Below are positions 46,892-55,189 of a DNA stretch of 64,000 bases, one piece after another. This DNA comes from SPDF01 sp963812085 (GTDB lineage Bacteria; Gemmatimonadota; Gemmatimonadetes; Gemmatimonadales; GWC2-71-9): contig CAWETL010000003.1 in the NCBI GenBank assembly GCA_963812085.1, positions 1 to 64,000 on the forward strand, given 5' to 3'. The notes beneath the pieces were generated by a model. It ran no database searches and was not told where the DNA came from. It saw nothing but the letters and a program-made list of their open reading frames with translations. The position numbers were made by a program, and so were the translations under genes. How positions within the stretch are numbered: position 1 is the stretch's first letter; every line of letters starts with the position of its first letter.

Positions 46892-47565
46892 CTACTTGAT
46901 CGAGTACCGAAGCAGGATTTCCCACACCGCGTTCTTGATGTTGTCCCCGCCCTGGAACGCGTCGTCGAAGTCGAACTCGTAGCGTCCCTCGAGCCCGAAC
47001 TTCTCGTGCTGGAATCCGAGACCGATGACGCCGCCAAACGTCACGCTGCTCGCGTCGAAGGGAACACCGGCCATCGTGCCGAGGTCGACGCAGCTCTTGC
47101 CCGGCAGGCTGTCCAGGACGGGGGCCACGGCCCCGGAGCCGGACACGTTGCACGTGACGTTGAATGCGATATCGGGGCCGATCAGCGACGTACGGTCCGC
47201 CGGCGGGCTTGAAGTTGTACCGGAGGAGGACGGGGATCTCGACGTAGTCGAGGTTGAGAGAGAGATCGCCGGAGGCACCGGGCACGTTGAGGGAATAGGT
47301 GGCGCCCTTGTTCACGTAGAGGAGCTCAGGCTCGAACACCAGCGACTTCCCCGCGGGGATGTCCGCGAAGAACCCGCCGAGGAACCCCGTGGAGCTTCCC
47401 TTGTCGAAGCCCACGGACGAGAGATCGGCGTCGGACCCGTTGAACGACGCGAAGGCGACGCCACCAATGACGCCGAACGAGGTCGTGCTCTGCGCCTCGG
47501 CCGCTGAGCGCGAACGCCACGAAGGTCAGGGCCGCCAAGGCCGATGTCCGGATGAAGCTGCGCAT
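46892..47565 (-). CDS. Tandem outer-membrane barrel 3, two frameshifts
   Basis: Paralogue of about 225 residues after repair. ATG at 47565 (AGGAGG nearby) opens RSFIRTSALAALTFVAFALS. One GC added near 47508 restores LSAAEAQSTTSFGVIGG, and one added near 47190 restores GGPYVALIGPDIAFNV. Blocks TGFLGGFFADIPAGKSLVFE, EPELLYVNKGA and GLEGRYEFDFDDAF match its neighbours. The cysteine loop is the longest in the array (TCNVSGSGAVAPV ... GKSCVDL). Two independent breaks in one gene argue for error or decay. Confidence 0.75.
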
Positions 47566-47711
47566 TGGAGCCTCCTGGAGCGGTGTACATGACCAGACGC
47601 CTGCCGTGCCGATGCCCGCCAATCTCCACCGGCTTGTATGAGCCGACGATGAACGGCGGATGAACCCCGCTTGTGGAGGAGGAGCGCTGTCGGCCGAGAG
47701 GGCCCGATGCG

Positions 47712-47744
47712 AAGCGGCCCCCCGGAGTTCCCGGGAGGCCGCTT
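47712..47744. terminator. Hairpin downstream of barrel 4
   Basis: Fourteen-bp stem (AAGCGGCC... with CCGGGAGGCCGCTT) 27 bases beyond the stop of the barrel gene at 47771. It suggests that array members have separate 3-prime ends. Confidence 0.5.
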
Positions 47745-47770
47745 GCTAACTCAGCGCGCGACTGCGGCTT

Positions 47771-48370
47771 CTACTTGATCTGGTAGCGGACCAGGATCGC
47801 CCAGACCTGGTTCTTGCCTGCGACGCTGCCGCCTCCGACGTCGTCAAACGCGTCGCCGAAATCGAAATCGAACCTGCCTTCGAGGCCAAACTTGTTCTTC
47901 TGATAGCCCAGGCCGAACACGCCGCCGAAGGTGGTCTTCGTGCTCAGGCCGAAGTTATCGCAACTGACGCTGGTGGAGCCATCAGACAGGTTACACGAAA
48001 CGCTGAAGGCGACCTCGGGGCCGGCGAGGATGTACGGTCCGCCATTGGCCGAAAAGTTGTACTTGAGGAGCACCGGGATCTCGATGTAGTTGTTCCCGAT
48101 CTTCAGGCTGGAGTTGTTGTCCGAGGCCCCCTTGTTGACATACAGCACCTCGGGCTCGATGGCCAAGGCATGGCTGGCCGGGATGCTGTAATACAGGCCG
48201 CCCATGAACCCGGTCTTGCTGCCCGTGTTGTTGAAGTCGCTGCCACTGATGGTGGCGAAATCCACGCCTGCAACGGCGCCGAACGACTTGGTCGCTTGGG
48301 CCGAAGCGGCCGTGGAGACCGCGGCGATCGCCAGGGCGGCAAGGGACGCTGCTCGGAAGAACTTGGACAT
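47771..48370 (-). CDS. Tandem outer-membrane barrel 4
   Basis: Intact 199-residue member. ATG at 48370 has AGGAG 8 bases upstream and opens signal peptide SKFFRAASLAALAIAAVSTA ... ASAQ. Shared blocks are KTGFMGGLYYSIPASHALAIE, EPEVLYVNKGA, NYIEIPVLLKYNF, GGPYILAGPEVAFS, the cysteine pair SCNLSDGSTSVSCDN, and GLEGRFDFDFGDAF, ending VWAILVRYQIK. It can serve as the reference sequence for the array. Confidence 0.85.
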   Translation of the reverse strand: MSKFFRAASLAALAIAAVSTAASAQATKSFGAVAGVDFATISGSDFNNTGSKTGFMGGLYYSIPASHALAIEPEVLYVNKGASDNNSSLKIGNNYIEIPVLLKYNFSANGGPYILAGPEVAFSVSCNLSDGSTSVSCDNFGLSTKTTFGGVFGLGYQKNKFGLEGRFDFDFGDAFDDVGGGSVAGKNQVWAILVRYQIK

Positions 48371-48464
48371 GTGTGTTTCTCCTGGTGGGTGAGTGAGACG
48401 TCTGTCGAACTCGAGCCGACCGACACGCCTGCAATCTGCCTGCTGTCGTTGGAAGCTCGGCACG

Positions 48465-48482
48465 GAGCCCGCCGGCGGGCTC
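48465..48482. terminator. 18-bp palindrome between barrels 4 and 5
   Basis: GAGCCCGCC followed by its exact complement, in the spacer after the barrel 5 stop and before the barrel 4 leader. It is probably a weak terminator or processing stem. Confidence 0.4.
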
Positions 48483-48523
48483 GCGCCGCCAGGCTCAACG
48501 TGCCTTGATGTGCTCGGGCAGTA

Positions 48524-49120
48524 CTACTTGTTGAACCCGATCCGGGCCAGGATCTCCCAGGCGGTGTTCTTCGCGCTGGTGTCCTTGAAGGCATCGCCGA
48601 AGTCGAAATCGTACCGGCCTTCGAGCCCGAAACGCCCCTTCTGGTATCCCAGCCCGACGATGCCCGAATAGGTGGTCTGGACGTCGGCGCCCAGCCCGGT
48701 GCAGTCCGCGCTGGCCGCGCCCGAGGTGAACTTGCAGGTGGTGCTGAAGCCGACCGAGGGGCCGAGCAGGATGAAGGGACCGCCGTCGGGATTGAAGTTG
48801 TACCGCGCGAGTACCGGAATCTGGATGTAGTTGATGCTGAGCGTCTGGGTGGGGCTGATCGAGTTGTCCTTGGCGCCCTTGTTCACGTAGAGCACTTCGG
48901 GCTCGATCACGAAAGACTTGCCCATCGGGAAGCCGACATAGAGGCCGCCGGCGAACCCGGTCTTGCTGCTGAGGCCGCTGACGGAGTCTCCGGTGAGGTT
49001 GGTGAAGTCGACGCCGGCGAGGGCGCCAAACCGGATGGTGCTCTGTGCGGACGCCGTGGCGGCGACAGCCGCAAGGGTGAGCGCCGCGAGGCCGGAAACA
49101 CGGAAAACCTTGGCGATCAT
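48524..49120 (-). CDS. Tandem outer-membrane barrel 5
   Basis: Intact 198-residue member. ATG at 49120 has AGGAGA upstream and opens IAKVFRVSGLAALTLAAVAA ... SAQ. Shared blocks are KTGFAGGLYVGFPMGKSFVIE, EPEVLYVNKGA, SINYIQIPVLARYNF, GGPFILLGPSVGFS, the cysteine pair TCKFTSGAASADC and GLEGRYDFDFGDAF. Very close to barrel 4 in block order and length, which implies duplication. Confidence 0.85.
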   Translation of the reverse strand: MIAKVFRVSGLAALTLAAVAATASAQSTIRFGALAGVDFTNLTGDSVSGLSSKTGFAGGLYVGFPMGKSFVIEPEVLYVNKGAKDNSISPTQTLSINYIQIPVLARYNFNPDGGPFILLGPSVGFSTTCKFTSGAASADCTGLGADVQTTYSGIVGLGYQKGRFGLEGRYDFDFGDAFKDTSAKNTAWEILARIGFNK

Positions 49121-49189
49121 GCAGTCTCTCCTGGAGTGTGGATCGTGCAACCGGCGGTCAGCAAAGACTCTGCCGGGGGTGGTACGTCG

Positions 49190-49785
49190 TTACCGGCTGC
49201 CCAGAATGGCGAACCGGCCCATCAGGGACCAGACGCCGTATTTCGCGTCGACGCCGTTGAAGGTGTCGCTGAACCCGGTCTGGTAATGCCCCTCGACGCC
49301 GATGCGGCCGAACTGGACCCCCAAGCCGGCGATGCCGCCCCAGATCGAGGTGTTCGGATCGCCGATGTTCGAGGTGTCGCAATTGCCCGAAACGGTGCTG
49401 GTGTTGACGTTACAGTCGATCTGCCAGCTCACCGACGGCCCGGCGAAGATGTTGAAGCGCGTGCCGCTGCTCCCGAAGTAGAACTTGAGCAGGGCCGGAA
49501 TCTCGATGAAGCTCTGGGTCACGTTGTCCGAGCCCGAGCTGAAGCCCTGGCTGGCGTACAGGAGCTGACCCTCGACCGCCAGCTTGTTGCCCAGGGAGAT
49601 GTTGACGTATCCGCCCCCCGCGCCGCCGGTCTTGGAACTGAGATTGAGGGAATCGACCGCACTGCCGGTGAGGGAGGCCGAATTGACTCCGCCGGTCAGT
49701 CCGATATTGATCTGGGCCGCTGCGGAGGTCGTCAGGCGATCCCGATACCAAGCGCTAAAATGAATGGACGCAATACTTTACGCAT
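49190..49785 (-). CDS. Tandem outer-membrane barrel 6, frameshift in signal peptide
   Basis: First-transcribed and most divergent member, about 198 residues after repair. ATG at 49785, with GGAGG 9 bases upstream, opens RKVLRPFILALGIGIA. The frame then breaks near 49740, where one missing C (gccctg) restores IALTTSAAAQINIGLTGGVNS. Later blocks are GYVNISLGNKLAVEGQLLYASQG, IEIPALLKFYFG, the cysteine pair DCNVNTSTVSGNC and GVEGHYQTGFSDTF. The AT-richer region upstream carries a TATCTTTG -10-like element. Confidence 0.75.
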
Positions 49786-49892
49786 CAGAACGACCCTCCA
49801 TGAGTGACTTTCCGGGGGCCGTTCGGCCTCCCAGGCAAGGACTCCAACGCTACCACGATGGGTATTCCCGCTCCAAAACGCAAGGGGTACAG

Positions 49893-49900
49893 CAAAGATA
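49893..49900 (-). promoter_or_regulatory. Possible -10 element for the barrel array
   Basis: TATCTTTG on the minus strand fits TAnnTTTG exactly, about 110 bases before barrel 6. No convincing -35 lies at the proper distance. Confidence 0.35.
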
Positions 49901-49974
49901 ACCGATTATGGCAGAAGGGTCTTAGGTGGGGGCAGTTAATGTAGCCTCTCCGGTCGATTCGATGTTGGCGCCAT

Positions 49975-51159
49975 TCAGTTGGCGAGCAGCTCCTCCACGT
50001 ACGTGACAAGATCGTGACGAAGTTTCGTGTACTGCGCGCCCGTGGCGGGACCATAGAAACCGGCGTGGATCTTCCGGACACGTCCGGCGCGATCGAGGAA
50101 GATGAGGGTGGGGTAGGCGGTGAACCCCTCCAGCTGCGGTAGTGTGGCGGCCGTCAGTTCGGTGTCGTTCACGCCGGCGAGGAGGATCGGCCAGGGGATG
50201 CCGAACTTGTCCCGGAACCGCCGTACGAGCTGGCCATCCACCGCCGAGTCGCCGCTCACCTCGTAGGCCAGGCTCACGATCTCGAACCCCTGGCCGTGGA
50301 AGCGCCGGTACAGCTCAACCAGCGTCGGCGCGGCGTCATGGCAGTTGGGGCACCAGGTTCCGAAGACGTCCACCAGCACGACCTTCCCCCGGAACCGGGG
50401 GTCCTCGTTGGTTACGATCGTGCCGGTGAGGTCAGGGAACGCGAACCGGAACGGGGCGGTGGTGTCCGCCCGGGTGACCTCGGTGGGGGGTTTGAGGGGG
50501 GACCCACCCCTGTTCCGGGTGGCGAAAAACGGGGTCTCGCTCCGGAGCCCCGCATGAAAGACGCCCCTGAGGGTGTCCCCCACCAGTTCTCCGGTGATCA
50601 AGTACACGAACGACCCGTCGAAATGCCCCATCGCGAGTTGGGAGCCCGAGGCACTGCCCCAGAACGCCCCATAGTCCCCTGAATTCGAGAGGACCGTCCC
50701 CTCGAGCCCGAGCAGGGTGTTCCGGAGTTCGAGAACCCTCGGCGTCTCCCTCCCTGCAGCCCCGAACCAGGCGTCCCAGGTGCCCAGGAGCCCCGGATGG
50801 CCGGGCTCGACCGGCCATTGCCCACGCCACGCCCTGAAGGGAATCGTTCGGGGCCCCCGGTTGCCGACGTTGCTGTACGCTCCGACGAGCGAGTCGCCCT
50901 GCAGGGAAGCCCGGATGGTGGCGGCATAGTCGGCGAGCTCGAAGACCGCCGTGTCGCCGACCCAGTGGAGCGAGGAGAAGGACTGACAATTGCCGCCGTT
51001 GCAGAGTCGGGCCGCGGTGTTGCCGCCTGTGGTGTCGACCGCGATGGCAAACCGGAGCGGGCCGCCGGCGAGGTCGAGTTCCGCGCGCCATGGCCCTGCG
51101 AGGGAGGGGGCTCGCCCGGGCGTCGTGAAAACGAGGAGGGCCAGCAGGACTTCAGTCAT
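49975..51159 (-). CDS. TlpA-like thioredoxin-fold protein with large N-terminal domain
   Basis: Exported protein of 394 residues. The C-terminal 150 residues are a TlpA/ResA-type thioredoxin domain: FRGKVVLVDVFGTWCPNCHDAAPTL (active site WCPNC) and the cis-proline region FTAYPTLIFLDRAGRV. The N-terminal 230 residues form a beta-rich domain with a possible metal or redox pair (ARLCNGGNCQSF), resembling the extra domain of other TlpA-like oxidoreductases. ATG at 51159 overlaps the DUF1684 gene by 8 bases. It lies just upstream of, and on the same strand as, the cysteine-bearing barrel array, about 190 bases from barrel 6. Confidence 0.82.
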   Translation of the reverse strand: MTEVLLALLVFTTPGRAPSLAGPWRAELDLAGGPLRFAIAVDTTGGNTAARLCNGGNCQSFSSLHWVGDTAVFELADYAATIRASLQGDSLVGAYSNVGNRGPRTIPFRAWRGQWPVEPGHPGLLGTWDAWFGAAGRETPRVLELRNTLLGLEGTVLSNSGDYGAFWGSASGSQLAMGHFDGSFVYLITGELVGDTLRGVFHAGLRSETPFFATRNRGGSPLKPPTEVTRADTTAPFRFAFPDLTGTIVTNEDPRFRGKVVLVDVFGTWCPNCHDAAPTLVELYRRFHGQGFEIVSLAYEVSGDSAVDGQLVRRFRDKFGIPWPILLAGVNDTELTAATLPQLEGFTAYPTLIFLDRAGRVRKIHAGFYGPATGAQYTKLRHDLVTYVEELLAN

Positions 51160-51979
51160 GCGTCTCGGCCGGGAGATACTTCTCGCCCGCCGCGACCTCG
51201 GCCTTGATGGAGTTTCCCGGCCAGGGGACGGGGCAGGGATAGACCGAGCTATAGGCGCAGAATGGGTTGCGGGCCTGGTTGAAGTCGAGGCGGTACTTCC
51301 CCCCGGCGGCTGGAACCACCTCGACGAAGCGGCCGGCGGGATAGGTGCCCTTTCCGCTGGTGGCGTCCCGGAAATAGACCTGCAGCTCGGTCTCCTCGGT
51401 GCCGGGCACCGGCAGTCGAAGGACCTGGAGGCGGATCGGGGTGCTGCCAAGCGGGACGACCAGGTACCCCGCCAGTTCGCCCTCCACCTCGATCCCGTCC
51501 AGCGTCAGCACCCGCCTCCGCTCTACCGATTCCGGCGGCACCAGGGATAGCGTGTAGCTCAACGGGGCGCTGTAGTCGTAGTAACCCGGGGCCGAGCCCC
51601 GGACGGGGCCGTACACGGCGAGGACGCTGTTTCCGGCGGGGCCTGTGACCTGAAAGGTCCAGGGCGCGATCCTCACTGGACGATTGCGCGGCAGGGGGCG
51701 GACATGACCGTTCGCCGAGGTGAGCGTTACTCCGCCCCGAAGTTCGGATACGGTGGCGGGACCGAACCCGTTGAGCGGGATGTCGGCGGAGTCCGGTCCG
51801 AGGGTGACGGGCCCGTCGAGGCGACGCATCGCCACTGCGGCCAGCGGGGAGGTCTCGGCGGTGGTGAGCCAGTGGACGTAGGCCTTCCGTTCGGCCGCCA
51901 GGGTCGGGTCCTGGTGCCGCGCCCCGCTGGCCGAGAGGGCCAGCGCGAGTATCGCCGCCCAGGCGGCCCGGCCTACCAC
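51152..51979 (-). CDS. DUF1684 protein, exported
   Basis: A 275-residue protein with a signal peptide (RAAWAAILALALSASGA). The C-terminal half carries the DUF1684 signature: VYFRDATSGKGTYPAGRFVEV, LDFNQARNPFCAYSSVYPC and PGNSIKAEVAAGEKYL. The family has no established activity. The start overlaps the glycine oxidase end by 7 bases, and the 3-prime end overlaps the thioredoxin-like gene, so the three form one operon. Confidence 0.85.
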   Translation of the reverse strand: MVGRAAWAAILALALSASGARHQDPTLAAERKAYVHWLTTAETSPLAAVAMRRLDGPVTLGPDSADIPLNGFGPATVSELRGGVTLTSANGHVRPLPRNRPVRIAPWTFQVTGPAGNSVLAVYGPVRGSAPGYYDYSAPLSYTLSLVPPESVERRRVLTLDGIEVEGELAGYLVVPLGSTPIRLQVLRLPVPGTEETELQVYFRDATSGKGTYPAGRFVEVVPAAGGKYRLDFNQARNPFCAYSSVYPCPVPWPGNSIKAEVAAGEKYLPAETHD

Positions 51980-53082
51980 TGCCAGAACCGACCCGGATTG
52001 TAGGGGGCCAGATCCTCGACGGCTGCCGCCTCCCCCTGGATCAATTGCCGGATGATGACGCCCGTGATTCCCGAGAGGAGAATTCCGTTCCGCCCATGGC
52101 CGACGGCGTACCAGAGTCCGGCCACGGCGGGATCGGGGCCGAGAAGCGGGAGGCCATCGGCGGACACCGGGCGCAGGCCGGACCAGGTCCGGCTCACCGG
52201 CAGCCGGGCGAGTGCTGGGCAGAGTTGGCTGGCGCCCGCGAAGATCCGGGCGAGGCCGGCGGCGGTCACCTCGCTCTTGTAGCCGGCATATTCCATGGTG
52301 GAGCCGATCGTCACTTCGTCGCCGCGCCCGACGAGATAGGCGCCCTTGCCGTACACGATCGCACGGCCGAGCCCGGCGGGCGCCGGCAACGCCGCCATCT
52401 CCCCGCGCACCGGTGCCACGGCGAGCGGGCGGGGGAGGCCCTCGAGGAGCCCGGACCAGGCGCCCGCGGCGACGACCACGTGTTTCGCCGCGTGTCGTTG
52501 CGAGCCGATGACCGCGGCGACGCGTTCACCGTGATGCTCGATTCCGACCGCGCGCTCCCGGATGTGCGTTGCCCCGAGGCGAATCGCGTCGGCGCGGAGC
52601 GCTTCGACGAGGCGCTGCGGATCGACACCGCCGCCCGCCGGGGCCCACAGGGCGCCCCGGGCGGGCCCCAGCCAGGGCCAGCGTTGCCGGGCCTCCTCCG
52701 CATCGAGCCAGTCCACGTGAAGCGTCTGCTGGCGCTGGTGGGCCACCTGCGCGCGGAGCCGGACCTCGTCGGCTTCATCGAACGCCACGTGGCCCACGCC
52801 ATCGCTCCAGAATCCGATGTCGATGCCGATGGAGTCGCGCAGGCGCTCGGCGAGCGTCCCGATCCGCTCGCGGCCCGCCACTCCGAGCGCCACCATGGGA
52901 TCGTCGGCTTCGCGCGCCTCCACCTCCGGGGCCAGCATCCCCGCGGCGGCGCGCCATGCCTGGCCCTCGTCCGCATCGGACTCGAGGAACGCGACCGAGC
53001 GCCCCGCGCGCGCGAGCTCATGGGTGCACGCCGCGCCGATGGCGCCACCCCCGATGACAATAACGTCAAATCCAGCAGTCAC
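51973..53082 (-). CDS. thiO: FAD-dependent glycine oxidase-like enzyme (ThiO/DAAO family)
   Basis: A 369-residue flavoprotein. The N-terminal dinucleotide fold is VIVIGGGAIGAACTHELARAG, followed by the DAAO-family core (AAAGMLAPEVEA, PAGGGVDPQRLVEALR, VVAAGAWSG) and the C-terminal YAVGHGRNGILLSGITG. ThiO makes iminoglycine for the thiazole of thiamine. No other thiamine gene is nearby, so a general amine or D-amino acid oxidase role is also possible. ATG at 53082 is 74 bases from the divergent small gene. Confidence 0.82.
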   Translation of the reverse strand: MTAGFDVIVIGGGAIGAACTHELARAGRSVAFLESDADEGQAWRAAAGMLAPEVEAREADDPMVALGVAGRERIGTLAERLRDSIGIDIGFWSDGVGHVAFDEADEVRLRAQVAHQRQQTLHVDWLDAEEARQRWPWLGPARGALWAPAGGGVDPQRLVEALRADAIRLGATHIRERAVGIEHHGERVAAVIGSQRHAAKHVVVAAGAWSGLLEGLPRPLAVAPVRGEMAALPAPAGLGRAIVYGKGAYLVGRGDEVTIGSTMEYAGYKSEVTAAGLARIFAGASQLCPALARLPVSRTWSGLRPVSADGLPLLGPDPAVAGLWYAVGHGRNGILLSGITGVIIRQLIQGEAAAVEDLAPYNPGRFWQW

Positions 53083-53155
53083 TTACGGCTCCACGAAACT
53101 TTTTGAAACATCGGGGCGTATGGTGGCCACGACCGTTCACCTGGAGGGGTGTACC

Positions 53156-53371
53156 ATGATTCGCAATCTGGTGGGCTTTGCCGCTTTCGCGGTCATTGCC
53201 CTGTTCGTCCTGAAGATCCTTGGCACACTCTTCGGGATCGTCGTCGGCCTGTTCGGCACGATCATCTGGCTCGCGTTCTGGGGCTTCATCATCTACCTGA
53301 TCCTCAAGGTGTTCAGCCCGCGCACCGCGGCCCGCGTCAAGGAAGAGATCAGCGGCAAGCCTTCCGCCTGA
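53156..53371 (+). CDS. Small two-helix membrane protein, unassigned
   Basis: A 71-residue protein with two hydrophobic helices (LVGFAAFAVIALFVLKILG; LFGTIIWLAFWGFIIYLIL) and a short basic tail (PRTAARVKEEISGKPSA). GGAGGGG lies 7 bases before ATG at 53156, giving a convincing start. It is monocistronic, followed by a hairpin with a T-rich tail. Function unknown. Confidence 0.72.
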   Translation: MIRNLVGFAAFAVIALFVLKILGTLFGIVVGLFGTIIWLAFWGFIIYLILKVFSPRTAARVKEEISGKPSA

Positions 53372-53398
53372 TTTCCGAGGTCATCGAGCAAGGTACCT

Positions 53399-53432
53399 GG
53401 CGCGCCCGGTCACACTGGGCGCGCCTTCCTTT
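53399..53432 (+). terminator. Terminator after the small membrane protein
   Basis: Nine-bp GC stem GGCGCGCCC/GGGCGCGCC with a nine-base loop, followed by TTCCTTT. It lies 28 bases after the stop codon and 25 bases before the convergent gene end. Confidence 0.65.
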
Positions 53433-53456
53433 GTTGGGGAGCCGATCCGCCGAGGG

Positions 53457-54407
53457 TCAGGTCCCCAGCTGTCCCAGCACCGCCCAGTACAACAGGGGAA
53501 ACATCAGCTCGTGGTGACCGGTGATCTGGATGCCGGTGCCTCCGGCCATCGTGGGGCGCTGGACCACGTTGACTCTCGGGCGATAGTGGCGCTGCATGTC
53601 GAAATCAGCCGCGAGGAAGTGGGTCGGGCGGCCTTCGTCGAGATTGCGCGCGATGGTGAGCGCCTTGAGGAACACCTCCGGCATGATGACGGCGCTTCCC
53701 CAATTCATGACGACGCCGCCCTCGTGAAGCGTCGGCAGCGACCCCGCCAGCCGGACGAAATCCCGATGGCTGGTGGCGCCGAGCGCCGCCCCGTCGGCGG
53801 CGGGGTGCTGGTGGATGATCTCGGCGCCGATCGCGGCGTGCACGGTGACCGGCACATCCTGCCGGAGGCACGCGAGGAGCACCGAACTCGTCTCTCCGGG
53901 GCGAACCGGCAGCCCCGCCAGGTGGCGCGCCAGTCCCTCACCCATCCCCTGGGCCCGGCCGGCCGCCGCCACGATCGCGGCGTTCATCTCGCGCCCGGTC
54001 TCTTCGGCCATGCCGAAGGTCCCGTCCACCAGGCCGGCCGCGACGTCCTCGCTCGTGCCCCCGAAGGCGGTGAGTTCGAAGTCGTGAATCGCCGCGGCGC
54101 CGTTCATGGCGACGTGGGTCACGACGCCGCGCGCCACCAGGTCCGCGACCAGCGGCCCCAGGCCGACCTTGATGACGTGCCCCCCGAGGAGCAGCACGAC
54201 CCCGCGCTTGCCCCGGGCCGCCGCCACCGCCCGCGCAACCGTCCGGAGGTCCCGGGCGGCGAGCACATCGGGCAGGCTGTCGAGAAAGGCCTGGAACGAC
54301 CGGTCCGCTCCCGGCGCGTGGGCGAGCAGGGAGGGGTCCACCTTGTTGGCCCGTCCGCTGAAGGGGACGGTCCGGAGGCGCGACAGGTCGGGTTCCCGGT
54401 AGCTCAT
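53457..54407 (-). CDS. Deoxyhypusine-synthase-like protein, unproven
   Basis: A 316-residue cytoplasmic protein. Segments recall deoxyhypusine synthase and bacterial relatives: VVLLLGGHVIKVGLGP, VAMNGAAAIHDFELTAFGGTSED and AIGAEIIHQHPAADGAALGATSHRDF. The canonical active-site WGKI segment is not seen; the region reads MNWGSAVIMPEVFLKALTIARN. Bacteria lack the eIF5A target, so any spermidine-type chemistry would have another acceptor. ATG at 54407 overlaps the DUF3108 stop by 4 bases, making it last in the kinase-glycosyltransferase operon. The assignment is tentative. Confidence 0.5.
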   Translation of the reverse strand: MSYREPDLSRLRTVPFSGRANKVDPSLLAHAPGADRSFQAFLDSLPDVLAARDLRTVARAVAAARGKRGVVLLLGGHVIKVGLGPLVADLVARGVVTHVAMNGAAAIHDFELTAFGGTSEDVAAGLVDGTFGMAEETGREMNAAIVAAAGRAQGMGEGLARHLAGLPVRPGETSSVLLACLRQDVPVTVHAAIGAEIIHQHPAADGAALGATSHRDFVRLAGSLPTLHEGGVVMNWGSAVIMPEVFLKALTIARNLDEGRPTHFLAADFDMQRHYRPRVNVVQRPTMAGGTGIQITGHHELMFPLLYWAVLGQLGT

Positions 54408-55189
54408 GCCGGGGTCGGGACCGGCGCGGGTGGTCGGGCGGGGAGGTGCATTTCCTTCAGCCGCATCGTGATCACGCCGAAAGGGAACCGCATGCGGATC
54501 TGCACCGGAATGCGTCGCGCATCGTCGGTGAGCCAGACGCGCGTGTCGGACTGCCGGCTGAAGAGCCCACCCTTCTCGCCGATGATCGGCTGAATGACCA
54601 GGCACTGCACCTTCGAGCCGTCGGGCAGTTCCATCTCCTCGCGCTTGTGCACCGTGAGCACGACGGGGTTCAGCTCCTTGCGGAAGTACCGGTCGAACTC
54701 GTACGTCTTCCCCACCTCGAGCGGGGTGATCCGGACGAAGTAGAGGAACGCCGCATCGTCGATGGGAAACGACGAGGCCGCACCCGTCTTGTTCTTGACG
54801 AGTTCGTGGTAGACGCCGGAGTCGGGGAAGATCTCGTAGTGGCGGAACCGGGTCTTGCCACCCTCCAGCTGGCGCTGGACGAAGCGCCGGGAGAGCAGGT
54901 CCTGCACCCCGGTCCACGATTCGAGCGTGTCGTCGAGGCTGTAGAGCGGCACGCCGCCCGCGAGCGTGAATCGGAACAGGAACGCGTCCACGCCGCGTAC
55001 CGTGTCGGTGGCGGCCACCTCGACGCTGCCCTCGCCGAGCGAGATGATGCCGAGCTTGGCGGAAAAGGTGAACCGCTCGCCGACCGCGAAGGGGTAATCC
55101 GGCACCACGGGTGCGGGCCGCGCGCCTGGGCCGGGCTGGGTGGTCTGGAGCGCCTGAAGCGCGAGCAGGAGCGCCGGGAGGACCATCAT
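54404..55189 (-). CDS. DUF3108 protein, exported
   Basis: A 261-residue protein with a short signal peptide (MMVLPALLLALQALQ). The DUF3108 pattern is clear: YPFAVGERFTFSAKLGIISLGEGSVEV, SLDDTLESWTG, YEFDRYFRKELNPVVLTVHKRE and SDTRVWLTDDARRIPVQIRMRFPFG. Members are periplasmic beta-rich proteins often near polysaccharide or outer-membrane genes, without known activity. Overlaps both neighbours by 4 bases (ATGA). Confidence 0.85.
   Translation of the reverse strand: MMVLPALLLALQALQTTQPGPGARPAPVVPDYPFAVGERFTFSAKLGIISLGEGSVEVAATDTVRGVDAFLFRFTLAGGVPLYSLDDTLESWTGVQDLLSRRFVQRQLEGGKTRFRHYEIFPDSGVYHELVKNKTGAASSFPIDDAAFLYFVRITPLEVGKTYEFDRYFRKELNPVVLTVHKREEMELPDGSKVQCLVIQPIIGEKGGLFSRQSDTRVWLTDDARRIPVQIRMRFPFGVITMRLKEMHLPARPPAPVPTPA

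Noticed and set aside
45421..49785. Regularly spaced repeated blocks in the barrel array considered as a CRISPR-like or tandem DNA repeat
   Set aside because: Similarity is at protein level over whole genes of about 600 bases, with no short identical repeats or uniform spacers.
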